From an uncultured Fibrobacter sp. (GTDB lineage: Bacteria > Fibrobacterota > Fibrobacteria > Fibrobacterales > Fibrobacteraceae): DNA of 12,110 nucleotides. The notes beneath the pieces were generated by a model. The model saw only the letters and a list, made by a program, of their open reading frames with translations. It made no database searches and had not been told where the DNA came from. Made by a program: the position numbers and the translations under genes. Shown here in pieces: positions 1 to 6,553 of this stretch (positions within the stretch are counted from its first letter, which is position 1; every line of letters begins with the position of its first letter). The stretch spans positions 1-12,110 of the forward strand of contig CAMZFJ010000023.1 in NCBI GenBank assembly GCA_947306025.1, in the 5' to 3' direction.

Positions 1-1
1 C

Positions 2-106
2 GGTCATTATTTGGGCATCAGCATGCGAGAACTTCCGCAAGGGCACTATGTTGTACGTAGAAAGATTCAAGGACACATTGTGAATACGGTGTATTTCAAG
101 AAATAA
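2..106 (+). CDS. C-terminal end of a probable secreted protein (partial)
   Basis: This is an open frame entering from the left edge and closing at TAA (104-106); 34 codons are visible. The tail contains LPQGHYVVRRKIQGHIVNTV followed by a Phe-Lys-Lys end. The pattern 'Leu-Pro-x-Gly-x-Tyr-Val-Val-Arg ... Gly ... Val ... Lys-Lys at the C-terminus' resembles the C-terminal beta-sandwich sorting tails of proteins exported by type IX-like secretion in Bacteroidota and Fibrobacterota. The remainder of the protein, and so its function, lies outside the window. What is seen is the open frame and the tail; the secretion role is inferred from pattern resemblance alone. Confidence 0.6.
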   Translation, partial: GHYLGISMRELPQGHYVVRRKIQGHIVNTVYFKK

Positions 107-161
107 AATTATTGGGTGTAGGGCGGCGCGACAAAAAAAACATTACGCATTCACGCTAAAT

Positions 162-190
162 CGGATGTCGAAAACTCGGCATCCGTTTCT
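162..190. terminator. Hairpin between convergent genes, possible terminator
   Basis: CGGATGTCG (162-170) pairs with CGGCATCCG (177-185): nine positions with one T-G wobble and a six-base loop (AAAACT). It is followed on the plus strand by the short T-rich run TTTCTCATTT. It lies between the stop of the plus-strand partial gene (106) and the stop of the minus-strand ATPase gene (190), so it could end transcripts from both sides. The T-tract is weak, so intrinsic termination is likely but not certain. The bases at 107-161 show nothing else recognisable. Confidence 0.6.
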
Positions 191-1683
191 CATTTCACCA
201 TCGTCTTGATGAGGTGATTTTCATTTCCTGAAAGCGGATACTGTTCTACGACTTTTCCGCGTTCCATGCGTATCACAGATTGACAACTATTCAAAATAAA
301 TTCAGGGTCATGGGTAATTACGAGCAAAGTTTTTCCGCTTGCAGCAAGTTTTTTAAGCGTTGCAGAAACAGCAAGCATCTGCCTATAATCAAGGCCACTT
401 GTCGGTTCATCGAAAACAACAATTTCGCAGCCACTTGAAATTCCGCTCGCTACAGCGACACGTTGCTTTTGCCCGCCCGAAAGAGACATGGGATGTTCAC
501 CAGCAAACGATTTCAAATTTAAATCATCCAAAATTCCGAGCGCAACTTCTTTGCTTTGCGGTTTCATGCCAAGCAAGACTTCATCCAGAACACTTTCAGT
601 AAAAAGCTGGTGATTCACGTCTTGCATAATTAGGTATGCGCCGCGTTTGCGTGCTGCACGCTTTTGACGCCACGATCCCTGCAAGCCGCACAATACTTGG
701 GCAAGTGTCGATTTGCCAGCACCGTCATGGCCAATCAGTGCTGTAATTTGTCCACATGGGAGTTCAAGACGGTCAATATCTAAAATCAGATGCTTGCGAT
801 GGTAAGAGAAAGAGAGATTGGTGAATGCTATGGATTGCTTCGCGAGATCCAGCTCCTTCGAACCTTGCGGCCCTTCGACAAGCTCAGGGACCTTACAAGG
901 TTGGTGAGCCTGCCGAACCATCCCTTCGCACAACTGTTCCAAATTCATGCAACGCAGTCCAAGGCAAGCAGCGTATTTAGAGCCTTTTGCTTCAAGTTCC
1001 GCCGGAGTCCATTCGTGTACAATTCGCCCGTCCTTCACATAGCAAATTCTGTCGGCGACATCACGCAAATAGTATAGACGATGTTCCACAATGATGATGG
1101 TCTTCCCCGCCTTTTTCCACCGTAAAACAATTCCCTTCAAATCCGCAATCGTCTTGAGATCCAAATTTGCAGAAGGTTCATCCAGCACAAAAATTTCAGG
1201 CCCCGTTGCCGAAACAGATGCGCACGCAATTTTCTGTTTTTCGCCGCCCGAAAGGTTAAAGATGCTACGGCCAAGCAAATGCTCTAAATGAAATTCCTGA
1301 ACAACATTCTCCACGCGCTGTTTGATTTCTTCGGGATCCATTCCCAAATTTTCGCAACCAAAAGCAAGTTCGCAATCCGTGTCAATGTTGAAAAACTGCG
1401 ATCGTGGATTCTGAAAAACGGAACCCACCACTCGTGAAATTTCGGCAAGCGACATATCGGAGGTATTCTTGTCGCCGAGAAACACATCGCCATCCATCGT
1501 TCCAGAATGGTAATGCGGAATCAAGCCGTTAATGAGTTTTGAAATCGTCGTCTTTCCGCAACCCGACTCCCCCGCCAGCACAACGCACTCGCCCGAACGA
1601 ATCTCCAAATTCAAATTCTTGAGAATCGCATCATCCAGGGAATCGGAGTAAGAAAAGGAAATGTTTTTTAAAGAAATGTTCAT
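190..1683 (-). CDS. ECF transporter energy-coupling ATPase, two ABC domains fused
   Basis: This is the cytoplasmic motor of an energy-coupling-factor importer; it hydrolyses ATP to drive the EcfT/S-component pair. From the ATG at 1683 it is 497 residues with two complete ABC domains. Domain 1 has Walker A GESGCGKTT (38-46), Q-loop Gln91, signature LSGGEKQ (144-150), Walker B FVLDEP (165-170) and switch His201. Domain 2 has GHDGAGKST (318-326), Gln354, LSGGQKQ (401-407), VVFDEP (422-427) and His458. All catalytic residues are present, so both sites should work. This corresponds to EcfA1 and EcfA2 joined in one chain. The linker (about 240-285) contains residues encoded by a dispersed repeat (VRQAHQP...PELVEG, about 256-271). 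A GTG at 1743, overlapping the ecfT stop, would add 20 residues that are pure translation of another repeat ('CERSEAI'), so I prefer the ATG, although neither start has a convincing Shine-Dalgarno. It is the last gene of the S-T-A operon. Confidence 0.93.
   Translation of the reverse strand: MNISLKNISFSYSDSLDDAILKNLNLEIRSGECVVLAGESGCGKTTISKLINGLIPHYHSGTMDGDVFLGDKNTSDMSLAEISRVVGSVFQNPRSQFFNIDTDCELAFGCENLGMDPEEIKQRVENVVQEFHLEHLLGRSIFNLSGGEKQKIACASVSATGPEIFVLDEPSANLDLKTIADLKGIVLRWKKAGKTIIIVEHRLYYLRDVADRICYVKDGRIVHEWTPAELEAKGSKYAACLGLRCMNLEQLCEGMVRQAHQPCKVPELVEGPQGSKELDLAKQSIAFTNLSFSYHRKHLILDIDRLELPCGQITALIGHDGAGKSTLAQVLCGLQGSWRQKRAARKRGAYLIMQDVNHQLFTESVLDEVLLGMKPQSKEVALGILDDLNLKSFAGEHPMSLSGGQKQRVAVASGISSGCEIVVFDEPTSGLDYRQMLAVSATLKKLAASGKTLLVITHDPEFILNSCQSVIRMERGKVVEQYPLSGNENHLIKTMVK
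869..921. repeat. Dispersed hairpin repeat inside the ATPase gene
   Basis: Two diverged inverted arms, 874-892 and 899-917, flank a six-base loop TTACAA (893-898). Of 19 facing positions, 14 are Watson-Crick pairs and one is a G-T wobble. The left arm contains TTCGACAAGCTCAGGGACC; the right arm reads GGTTGGTGAGCCTGCCGAA. The right half recurs almost exactly at 3045-3069 in this window. The element lies in frame in the linker between the two ABC domains and encodes the VRQAHQP...PELVEG residues. I recognise these strings as common translated intergenic repeats in several bacterial genomes; this is from memory, not a search. Confidence 0.8.
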
Positions 1684-1705
1684 AGGTTGGGAAAGACAAT
1701 TAAGA

Positions 1706-1734
1706 TGGATTGCTTCGCTACGCTCGCAATGACG
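1706..1734. repeat. Dispersed 'CERSEAI'-type repeat at the ecfT/ATPase junction
   Basis: Read on the minus strand this contains ATTGCGAGCGTAGCGAAGCA, whose ends (ATTGC...GCAAT) are complementary, so it can fold into a short hairpin. It translates as His-Cys-Glu-Arg-Ser-Glu-Ala-Ile, a string that turns up in mis-called N-termini across many genomes that carry this repeat. It occupies most of the 59 bases between the ecfT stop (1743-1745) and the ATPase ATG (1681-1683). That suggests insertion into an originally tighter gene junction. Confidence 0.8.
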
Positions 1735-1742
1735 TAACAGCA

Positions 1743-2423
1743 CTAATTACGGAGTAAAAACATTACAACTACAACAATACAATAAGCCCACACAACAGCA
1801 TCCGCCCAGCGAAATCCAATCGTCGCAACGCAAGTGCGTTTCGTTTCTGCCGAGAGTCCACGCGTCACCGCTGCAATCGAAAGTTCATCACCAATTTTCG
1901 TAATAGAAACCAAAAGCGGTACTAGCCTATATTCAAGGAATGCCACCGGACTTTTTAAAGTCCGCAAGCTAAACAAGCGAATTCCGCGCATCCGCATCGC
2001 ATTGCCAATCGCACGGGATTCATCAAACACCGTCGGGAAAAAGCGAATCATCACAATCAAGGGAATCGTAACCTTGTTCGAAACATGCATCCGCGACATG
2101 CACGCCAAGAACTCATTGACTTTGGTAGTTGTTATAACATAATAAAGTACAACGCAAGCAGGCATAATGCGGTACATCAAGAACAACGATGCAAGAACAA
2201 TCGTACCCGTTGTACCAATATCCAAATTTTTCATCAAATCAAAGAAAAAGGCCGCTCCTATATAAACAAAAAGGAAAGTACAAACAAATTTCCACTTTCC
2301 CTCAAGCAAAAGCAAAATAGATGTTACAACAACCATCAACAAACTATAGACTAGTGGAGCGGTAAAAATCATCCCATTCGCCACCACCGCTAAAAACAAC
2401 TTTGTTCGCGGATCCAGTTTCAC
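1743..2423 (-). CDS. ecfT: ECF transporter transmembrane component (EcfT)
   Basis: This is the membrane scaffold that couples the two ATPase domains to the substrate-binding S component. It is 226 residues, close to the usual length for EcfT. It starts with the characteristic LDPRTKLF (3-10), then has hydrophobic segments at about 11-40, 47-62, 74-98, 117-130 and 207-224. The cytoplasmic coupling region carries two Ala/Arg/Gly-type motifs, AMRMRG (142-147) and AVTRGL (185-190), which in this family dock into grooves of the ATPases. The GTG start (2421-2423) overlaps the stop of the S-component gene (GTGA overlap), so translation is probably coupled. The stop TAG is followed by a dispersed repeat before the ATPase start. 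Confidence 0.9.
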   Translation of the reverse strand: MKLDPRTKLFLAVVANGMIFTAPLVYSLLMVVVTSILLLLEGKWKFVCTFLFVYIGAAFFFDLMKNLDIGTTGTIVLASLFLMYRIMPACVVLYYVITTTKVNEFLACMSRMHVSNKVTIPLIVMIRFFPTVFDESRAIGNAMRMRGIRLFSLRTLKSPVAFLEYRLVPLLVSITKIGDELSIAAVTRGLSAETKRTCVATIGFRWADAVVWAYCIVVVVMFLLRN

Positions 2424-3025
2424 TGAGCAAGTCCAATGCGTTCAAAATGCTTTTTCATCACGCGACGAGCAATGAATCCACCAACTACGGCACCTGCGGC
2501 ACCAAATCCAAAAAGTCCAATCAAAGGCCAATAGCTGCGAGAAAGCTCCGCCAAATGAGCAATATAAGCCTTATCGCAAACAGAACTGCAATACGCCAAG
2601 TATTCTTCGGTCGAAGACCAAAGCGGAATCATCATTGAAGAAGGCACAAAACTAATCATCACATTAGCAAGCAGGCAACCGACAAAATTCTTGTGGAACA
2701 GCTTTAAGCAAAGGCCCGCCAAAACGCCATACACCACGCAAAGCAAACCAAAAGAAATTCCGTGACCAGAGATTGTCATGACAATTCCGAAAAGCGTGCA
2801 AAGTAGCACACAGCAAAGTAAAGGTCTTTCGACTTTCGAAAAGAAAAGGAATAGCGGGACGCTCGTCACCAAGCTCACTACGCATGTGGAAACCACAATA
2901 AACGCAGGGATAAAACCGATACTCGCTCCAAATCCAGAAAGAACAAGGTAAAGTGCACCAAAAATGCCCACGTTCACGAGGTCACGCACCAACGTATTCG
3001 AAGATTTTTTTCCAGTAGTTCTCAT
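2420..3025 (-). CDS. ECF transporter S component, MptD / Trep_Strep family (substrate unknown)
   Basis: This is a 201-residue polytopic protein, probably the substrate-capturing subunit of the importer. A basic N-terminus is followed by LVRDLVNVGIFGALYLV (12-28), typical of the opening helix of the Trep_Strep/MptD family of predicted S components. Further hydrophobic segments lie at about 38-62, 68-86, 91-110, 113-133 and 165-186, which fits six membrane helices. The C-terminus is short and basic (ARRVMKKHFERIG). It is the first gene of the operon and overlaps ecfT by four bases. Substrates of this S family are not established, so no vitamin or metal should be assigned. The ATG at 3023-3025 has only a weak, rather distant purine run (GGGGA, 3036-3040). 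Confidence 0.8.
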   Translation of the reverse strand: MRTTGKKSSNTLVRDLVNVGIFGALYLVLSGFGASIGFIPAFIVVSTCVVSLVTSVPLFLFFSKVERPLLCCVLLCTLFGIVMTISGHGISFGLLCVVYGVLAGLCLKLFHKNFVGCLLANVMISFVPSSMMIPLWSSTEEYLAYCSSVCDKAYIAHLAELSRSYWPLIGLFGFGAAGAVVGGFIARRVMKKHFERIGLAQ

Positions 3026-3044
3026 TTTCTTATCATCCCCGACT

Positions 3045-3069
3045 AAGGTTGGTGAGCCCGCCGAACCAT
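3045..3069. repeat. Solo half copy of the dispersed repeat in the S-component leader
   Basis: This 25-base stretch matches 897-921 at 24 of 25 positions (one C/T change); its core is GGTTGGTGAGCCCGCCGAAC. Only the right arm of the hairpin repeat is present here; I find no left arm beside it. It lies 20 bases upstream of the S-component ATG, in the presumed 5' leader of the operon, and is not in the coding frame. Confidence 0.8.
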
Positions 3070-3141
3070 CGGGAATCTTCTTAAACAGTTCCGATTGTGG
3101 ATACTTTTTCGAGGCAAAAATAGAGAAATTTCATCATTAAA

Positions 3142-3234
3142 TTCTACTCCATTTAGACGCGATTTAGCCCCGTTTAACTTTTTACAGACATACTATATCC
3201 ACCCACGTTTTGAGTGCGTCCGATTGGAGTAGAA
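3142..3234. repeat. Widely spaced inverted repeat in the divergent intergenic region
   Basis: TTCTACTCCA (3142-3151) is the exact reverse complement of TGGAGTAGAA (3225-3234). Immediately inside, GACGC (3156-3160) matches GCGTC (3216-3220). Across 19 facing positions there are 16 Watson-Crick pairs and one wobble, enclosing about 55 bases. The right arm overlaps the -35 element proposed for the plus-strand transporter. It could be a pair of operator half-sites bridged by DNA looping, or a stem in the leader RNA of the minus-strand operon. Apart from this, the repeat at 3045-3069 and the promoter, the 258-base gap 3026-3283 shows no gene. Confidence 0.6.
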
Positions 3235-3253
3235 AAACGCTACACGTTATATT
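3224..3253 (+). promoter_or_regulatory. Probable sigma-70-type promoter of the MMPL transporter
   Basis: TTGGAG (3224-3229) and TATATT (3248-3253) are separated by 18 bases, which would start transcription near 3260 and leave a leader of about 24 bases. A strong Shine-Dalgarno, GGGAGG (3273-3278), follows five bases ahead of the ATG at 3284. The -35 box lies within the right arm of the inverted repeat at 3142-3234, so a protein binding there could regulate it. Seen by eye only. Confidence 0.5.
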
Positions 3254-3283
3254 ATTTTCGGGCAAAATTTTTGGGAGGATGTT

Positions 3284-5641
3284 ATGCAAGTTTCTCGAGT
3301 TAATAAAGTTTTCGCCCGTCTGGGGCGTTTTCAAGTCAAATTCCGTTGGTTGATTTTACTCGCAACAATTCTCGTGACTCTCGCCGCAAGCCTCGGGCTT
3401 CCGCAACTGCAAATGACCAGCAGCGAAGAAGAATGGTTTGACGACTGGGATAAAGTCAAAATTGACCAAGCGCATTTCAATGACGTTTTCGGTAGCGATG
3501 ACGGCTACATGGTGATGGTCCGTGCTAACGATGTTTTCGCCCCCGAAGTTTTAAGCGCCATCGACCGACTTTCCAAGCGTCTCGAAAATGAGGTTCCTTA
3601 CGCCGACCGCGTCGTTTCACTTACACACAACTTATCCATCCCCATCGCAAATGATGAGGGATTCGAAGTCATCGACCCGTTCGAAAGCGGCATCCCGACA
3701 GATTCAGCACAACTCGCCGCCAAGAAATCGCTCATCATGAGCCGAGAATCGCTGGTAAGCAACATCGTCTCTGACGACGCCAAGGAAACATGGGTTATTC
3801 TCTCGTTGAAATCATACGAAGGCGGCATCGATTTCGGCAAAGACAGCATCGCACCTTTCGCCCGCAACGTCATTCTCTCTGACGAATTCAAAAGCGACAA
3901 GTTCGAGATGCTCCCAACCGGCATGAGCTACACCGAAATGGAAGAGAACGAAGTTATCTCGCGTGAATGCGCTATACGCATTGGTATCGGCTTTGCCGTC
4001 ATGCTCGCATGCCTTATTTTATTCGTACGTTCCTTGCGCGGAGTCATCGTCCCTGCCATTGCAACCGTCGGAGGCATCGCATCCGTACTCGGCGTAAACG
4101 CTTGGCTCGGCATCATCGGCGACGAAAGCATGGTTGCACTTCCCGTACTTTTGGGCATGGCTCTTTCGGTCGGTTACTCTATCCATTACATCAATTCATT
4201 CCGCATGCACTTTAGGCGCACGGGCAACCGCCGCGAATCCGTGATAAACGCCGTAGAAGAAACAGGCTGGCCGATCCTCTTTACTGTCATCACCACAGTC
4301 GCCTCGCTGATTTCGTTCCTGTTTGCAGGCATCCGCCCAATCCGCTGGATTGGCGGTATTTCGGCAGGCATCGTCTTCATGGTTTATTTGTACGTCATTA
4401 TCTTGATTCCGATCCTCATGAGTTTCGGCAAAAACGCAAAACCCGACCCGACAGAGGTAAAAGCGGCTGGCGCCACCAAGGCCGACATTCTCTTTGAATT
4501 TTTCGGTCGCAAAGTTTGCAGGCACAGCGGAATCGTCGCCGCAATTTCAGCTGCCATAATGTTAGCGCAAATTCCAGGCGTGATGAACATTGACGTGAAC
4601 ATGGACTACACAAAAACGATGGGCGAAAAAATCCCGTTCGTCACAAGGCTCATGGACATGCTCAGCGGCAAACTCGGAAGCCTCTACGATTTCAATGTGA
4701 TGGTCGAATTCAACGAAAGTGATGCACTGAAAAATCCCGCCAACATGAAACGCATCGAAGCCCTCGAACAAAAACTCGGCACGCTCCAGCTCACAAAAAT
4801 TTCAGGCGACAAGCCCCGCGTGCAATCCGTAACGCGGCTCGTGAAAGAAATGAACCGCACGCTAAACGCCGACAGCACGGAATACTACAAAATTCCCAAT
4901 GCGCAAGACATGCTCACGCAACTGCTGTTCCTCTACGAAATTTCAGATGCCGACGCGCTCTTTGAACGCATGGACGAAGATTACAAAACGACATTTATCC
5001 ACATAGAACTCTCCGGATACGATGCCAAGAAAATCGTTGAAGACCTCGATTCCGCAAAATCGTATGCCGCGCAAATTTTCCCGGACGCCAAAACTTCAAT
5101 CGTCGGCGAAGTCGTGAACTACGCCGAAATGAACGGCAAACTCGTGAACGGACTGTTGCGTTCGTTCGGAGGCTCTTTCGTGATTATCGCCATCATGATG
5201 ATTCTCGCATTCGGGAGCATCAAGGCAGGCCTCATCGGCATGATTCCAAACGTCGCCCCCGTACTTTTAATCGGCGGCGTCATGGGCTATTCGGGAATGC
5301 CACTTGACATGATAACGATGATCGTCATGCCGATGATTTTGGGCATCGCTGTTGACGACACCATCCACATGAATAACCACATCAAATACGGTTACGAGCG
5401 CACGGGCAGCTACAAAAAAGCGCTATTGCTCTCTTACCGCGAAATCGGAAAGACGATGGGCATGACGACATTCATTCTCTGCGCGATGTTCTTCGTGTTC
5501 ATCTTCAGCCCCATGGGCGCACTGCACAACGTCGGATTACTCTCCATCATTGGTCTTGCCGCCGCCCTCATCGCCGACTACACGCTCACCACCGCCCTTG
5601 TATATGTCACCAAGCCGTATGGGAGAGAGAAACGCTCGTAA
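3284..5641 (+). CDS. RND superfamily transporter, MMPL / HAE3-like exporter
   Basis: This is an inner-membrane, proton-driven exporter-type protein of 785 residues with the duplicated RND layout. Helix 1 (about 22-40) is followed by a large periplasmic loop (about 41-228), helices 2-6 (about 230-250, 253-277, 284-305, 329-349, 355-380), helix 7 (about 415-432), a second loop (about 433-625) and helices 8-12 (about 629-646, 649-668, 674-698, 727-745, 750-775). Helix 10 carries LGIAVDDTIHM (686-696) with Asp691-Asp692, the usual proton-relay position. The matching helix 4 segment GMALSVGYSIHY (291-302) has no acidic residue, so the two halves are asymmetric. The length and lack of adjacent adaptor or outer-membrane genes fit the HAE3/MMPL branch (lipids, hopanoids or similar hydrophobic cargo) better than tripartite drug pumps. 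Cargo is unknown. The start is fixed by GGGAGG five bases upstream of the ATG. Confidence 0.88.
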   Translation: MQVSRVNKVFARLGRFQVKFRWLILLATILVTLAASLGLPQLQMTSSEEEWFDDWDKVKIDQAHFNDVFGSDDGYMVMVRANDVFAPEVLSAIDRLSKRLENEVPYADRVVSLTHNLSIPIANDEGFEVIDPFESGIPTDSAQLAAKKSLIMSRESLVSNIVSDDAKETWVILSLKSYEGGIDFGKDSIAPFARNVILSDEFKSDKFEMLPTGMSYTEMEENEVISRECAIRIGIGFAVMLACLILFVRSLRGVIVPAIATVGGIASVLGVNAWLGIIGDESMVALPVLLGMALSVGYSIHYINSFRMHFRRTGNRRESVINAVEETGWPILFTVITTVASLISFLFAGIRPIRWIGGISAGIVFMVYLYVIILIPILMSFGKNAKPDPTEVKAAGATKADILFEFFGRKVCRHSGIVAAISAAIMLAQIPGVMNIDVNMDYTKTMGEKIPFVTRLMDMLSGKLGSLYDFNVMVEFNESDALKNPANMKRIEALEQKLGTLQLTKISGDKPRVQSVTRLVKEMNRTLNADSTEYYKIPNAQDMLTQLLFLYEISDADALFERMDEDYKTTFIHIELSGYDAKKIVEDLDSAKSYAAQIFPDAKTSIVGEVVNYAEMNGKLVNGLLRSFGGSFVIIAIMMILAFGSIKAGLIGMIPNVAPVLLIGGVMGYSGMPLDMITMIVMPMILGIAVDDTIHMNNHIKYGYERTGSYKKALLLSYREIGKTMGMTTFILCAMFFVFIFSPMGALHNVGLLSIIGLAAALIADYTLTTALVYVTKPYGREKRS

Positions 5642-5652
5642 AAAGATTTCAG

Positions 5653-6552
5653 CTACTCGATATATCCTTCTTGGTCGTAACACTTGTGATGTTTCTTGAT
5701 TAGATTCACAAGCGGTTGAACTCTCGAATCGGTCACTTTCATATTCTCGAATTTCAGAATCTGGTTGTCGTAGCGTTCGCGGCTGCCGTTTTCAATGCGT
5801 TTTTCAGCATCATTTGGAACAAAGAAAGCGGAACGCTCCTCAAGTTTGGCATAAAACTCGGTAAGATAGATATTGATGCCAGCAAGGTCTAAATCGCCAA
5901 AATGCATATAATAATTGTCGTTGCCACAGAGCCAACGAATCAAATCACCGGACTGCGGATAGCGAGCTACAAATAGTAATGGTTGCGGCTTAACAAAGGG
6001 AACAATTTGTTTGAACAATGTTTTCTGCCGTTCAATATAGCGGAAATTTTCCATATTCTCTATGCCCACAACTATCACATTTTCTGGGACAAAGAAATTT
6101 TCGTAATCAGCGATAAAAACAAAGGATCCATCAGGCGGATTCAAATCAAAATGTTTTCCATTGAGACTCACTGGTATCGGTTCATAGCAGTTTACCAAGA
6201 ATCCCTTGCAACTGCGAGATGTTCGAATTTTTGAATTACCTGTTGATACAGCTTGTTCCTTTCGCATGGCCAACGGTCTGATGCTACTTTCCGCCCAAGA
6301 AAGCCTACGATACATCTCTTCGCTTTTTTCTAAATCTTTGAACGCATCATCTCGAATGGCTAGATAAGCTCGTAAAGCATTTCCATTTGGAGCTTTGCAA
6401 AAAGAACCTCGTCCTTTTGGGAATGAAATCAGCAAACCTTCCTTTAGCAATTCGGCAAAAATAACTCCTTTACAGTCGCTTGCGGGGAGTTCACCTCCGT
6501 TGGCAAGAACTATCAATTTATTCAATAACGCTGTTGTAATATTGTACGCCAA
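5653..6552 (-). CDS. TOPRIM-domain nuclease subunit, JetD-like (Wadjet-type)
   Basis: This is a 299-residue protein, the likely DNA-cleaving subunit of the SMC system. The N-terminus (about 6-55) looks like a winged helix (LLNKLIVLANGG, then AELLKEGLL and a basic turn). The C-terminal half is a TOPRIM fold: the strand ending in VVGIEN places the catalytic Glu at 165, and YMHFGDLDLAGINIYL gives the Asp-x-Asp pair at 220/222, followed by Gly-Ile as in topoisomerase VI A and JetD proteins. The chain ends YDQEGYIE, similar to the Gln/Glu-rich end of JetD relatives. It is about 80-100 residues shorter than the JetD proteins I know, so the N-terminal arm is reduced. The start is a TTG at 6550-6552, supported by AGGAG six bases upstream (6559-6563) and only one base after the SMC stop, so it is translationally coupled. 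Its stop lies 11 bases from that of the convergent MMPL gene. Confidence 0.8.
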   Translation of the reverse strand: MAYNITTALLNKLIVLANGGELPASDCKGVIFAELLKEGLLISFPKGRGSFCKAPNGNALRAYLAIRDDAFKDLEKSEEMYRRLSWAESSIRPLAMRKEQAVSTGNSKIRTSRSCKGFLVNCYEPIPVSLNGKHFDLNPPDGSFVFIADYENFFVPENVIVVGIENMENFRYIERQKTLFKQIVPFVKPQPLLFVARYPQSGDLIRWLCGNDNYYMHFGDLDLAGINIYLTEFYAKLEERSAFFVPNDAEKRIENGSRERYDNQILKFENMKVTDSRVQPLVNLIKKHHKCYDQEGYIE

Positions 6553-6553
6553 A

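Noticed and set aside
3026..3283. Riboswitch in the leader of the ECF operon
   Set aside because: ECF importers often have one, so I looked for preQ1-, TPP-, FMN- and cobalamin-type conserved blocks by eye and saw none. A covariance search would be decisive.
4196..4525. Minus-strand open frames inside the MMPL gene (for example 109 codons here)
   Set aside because: The plus-strand frame has a clear RND layout and a strong Shine-Dalgarno; the opposite frames are by-products of its codon use.
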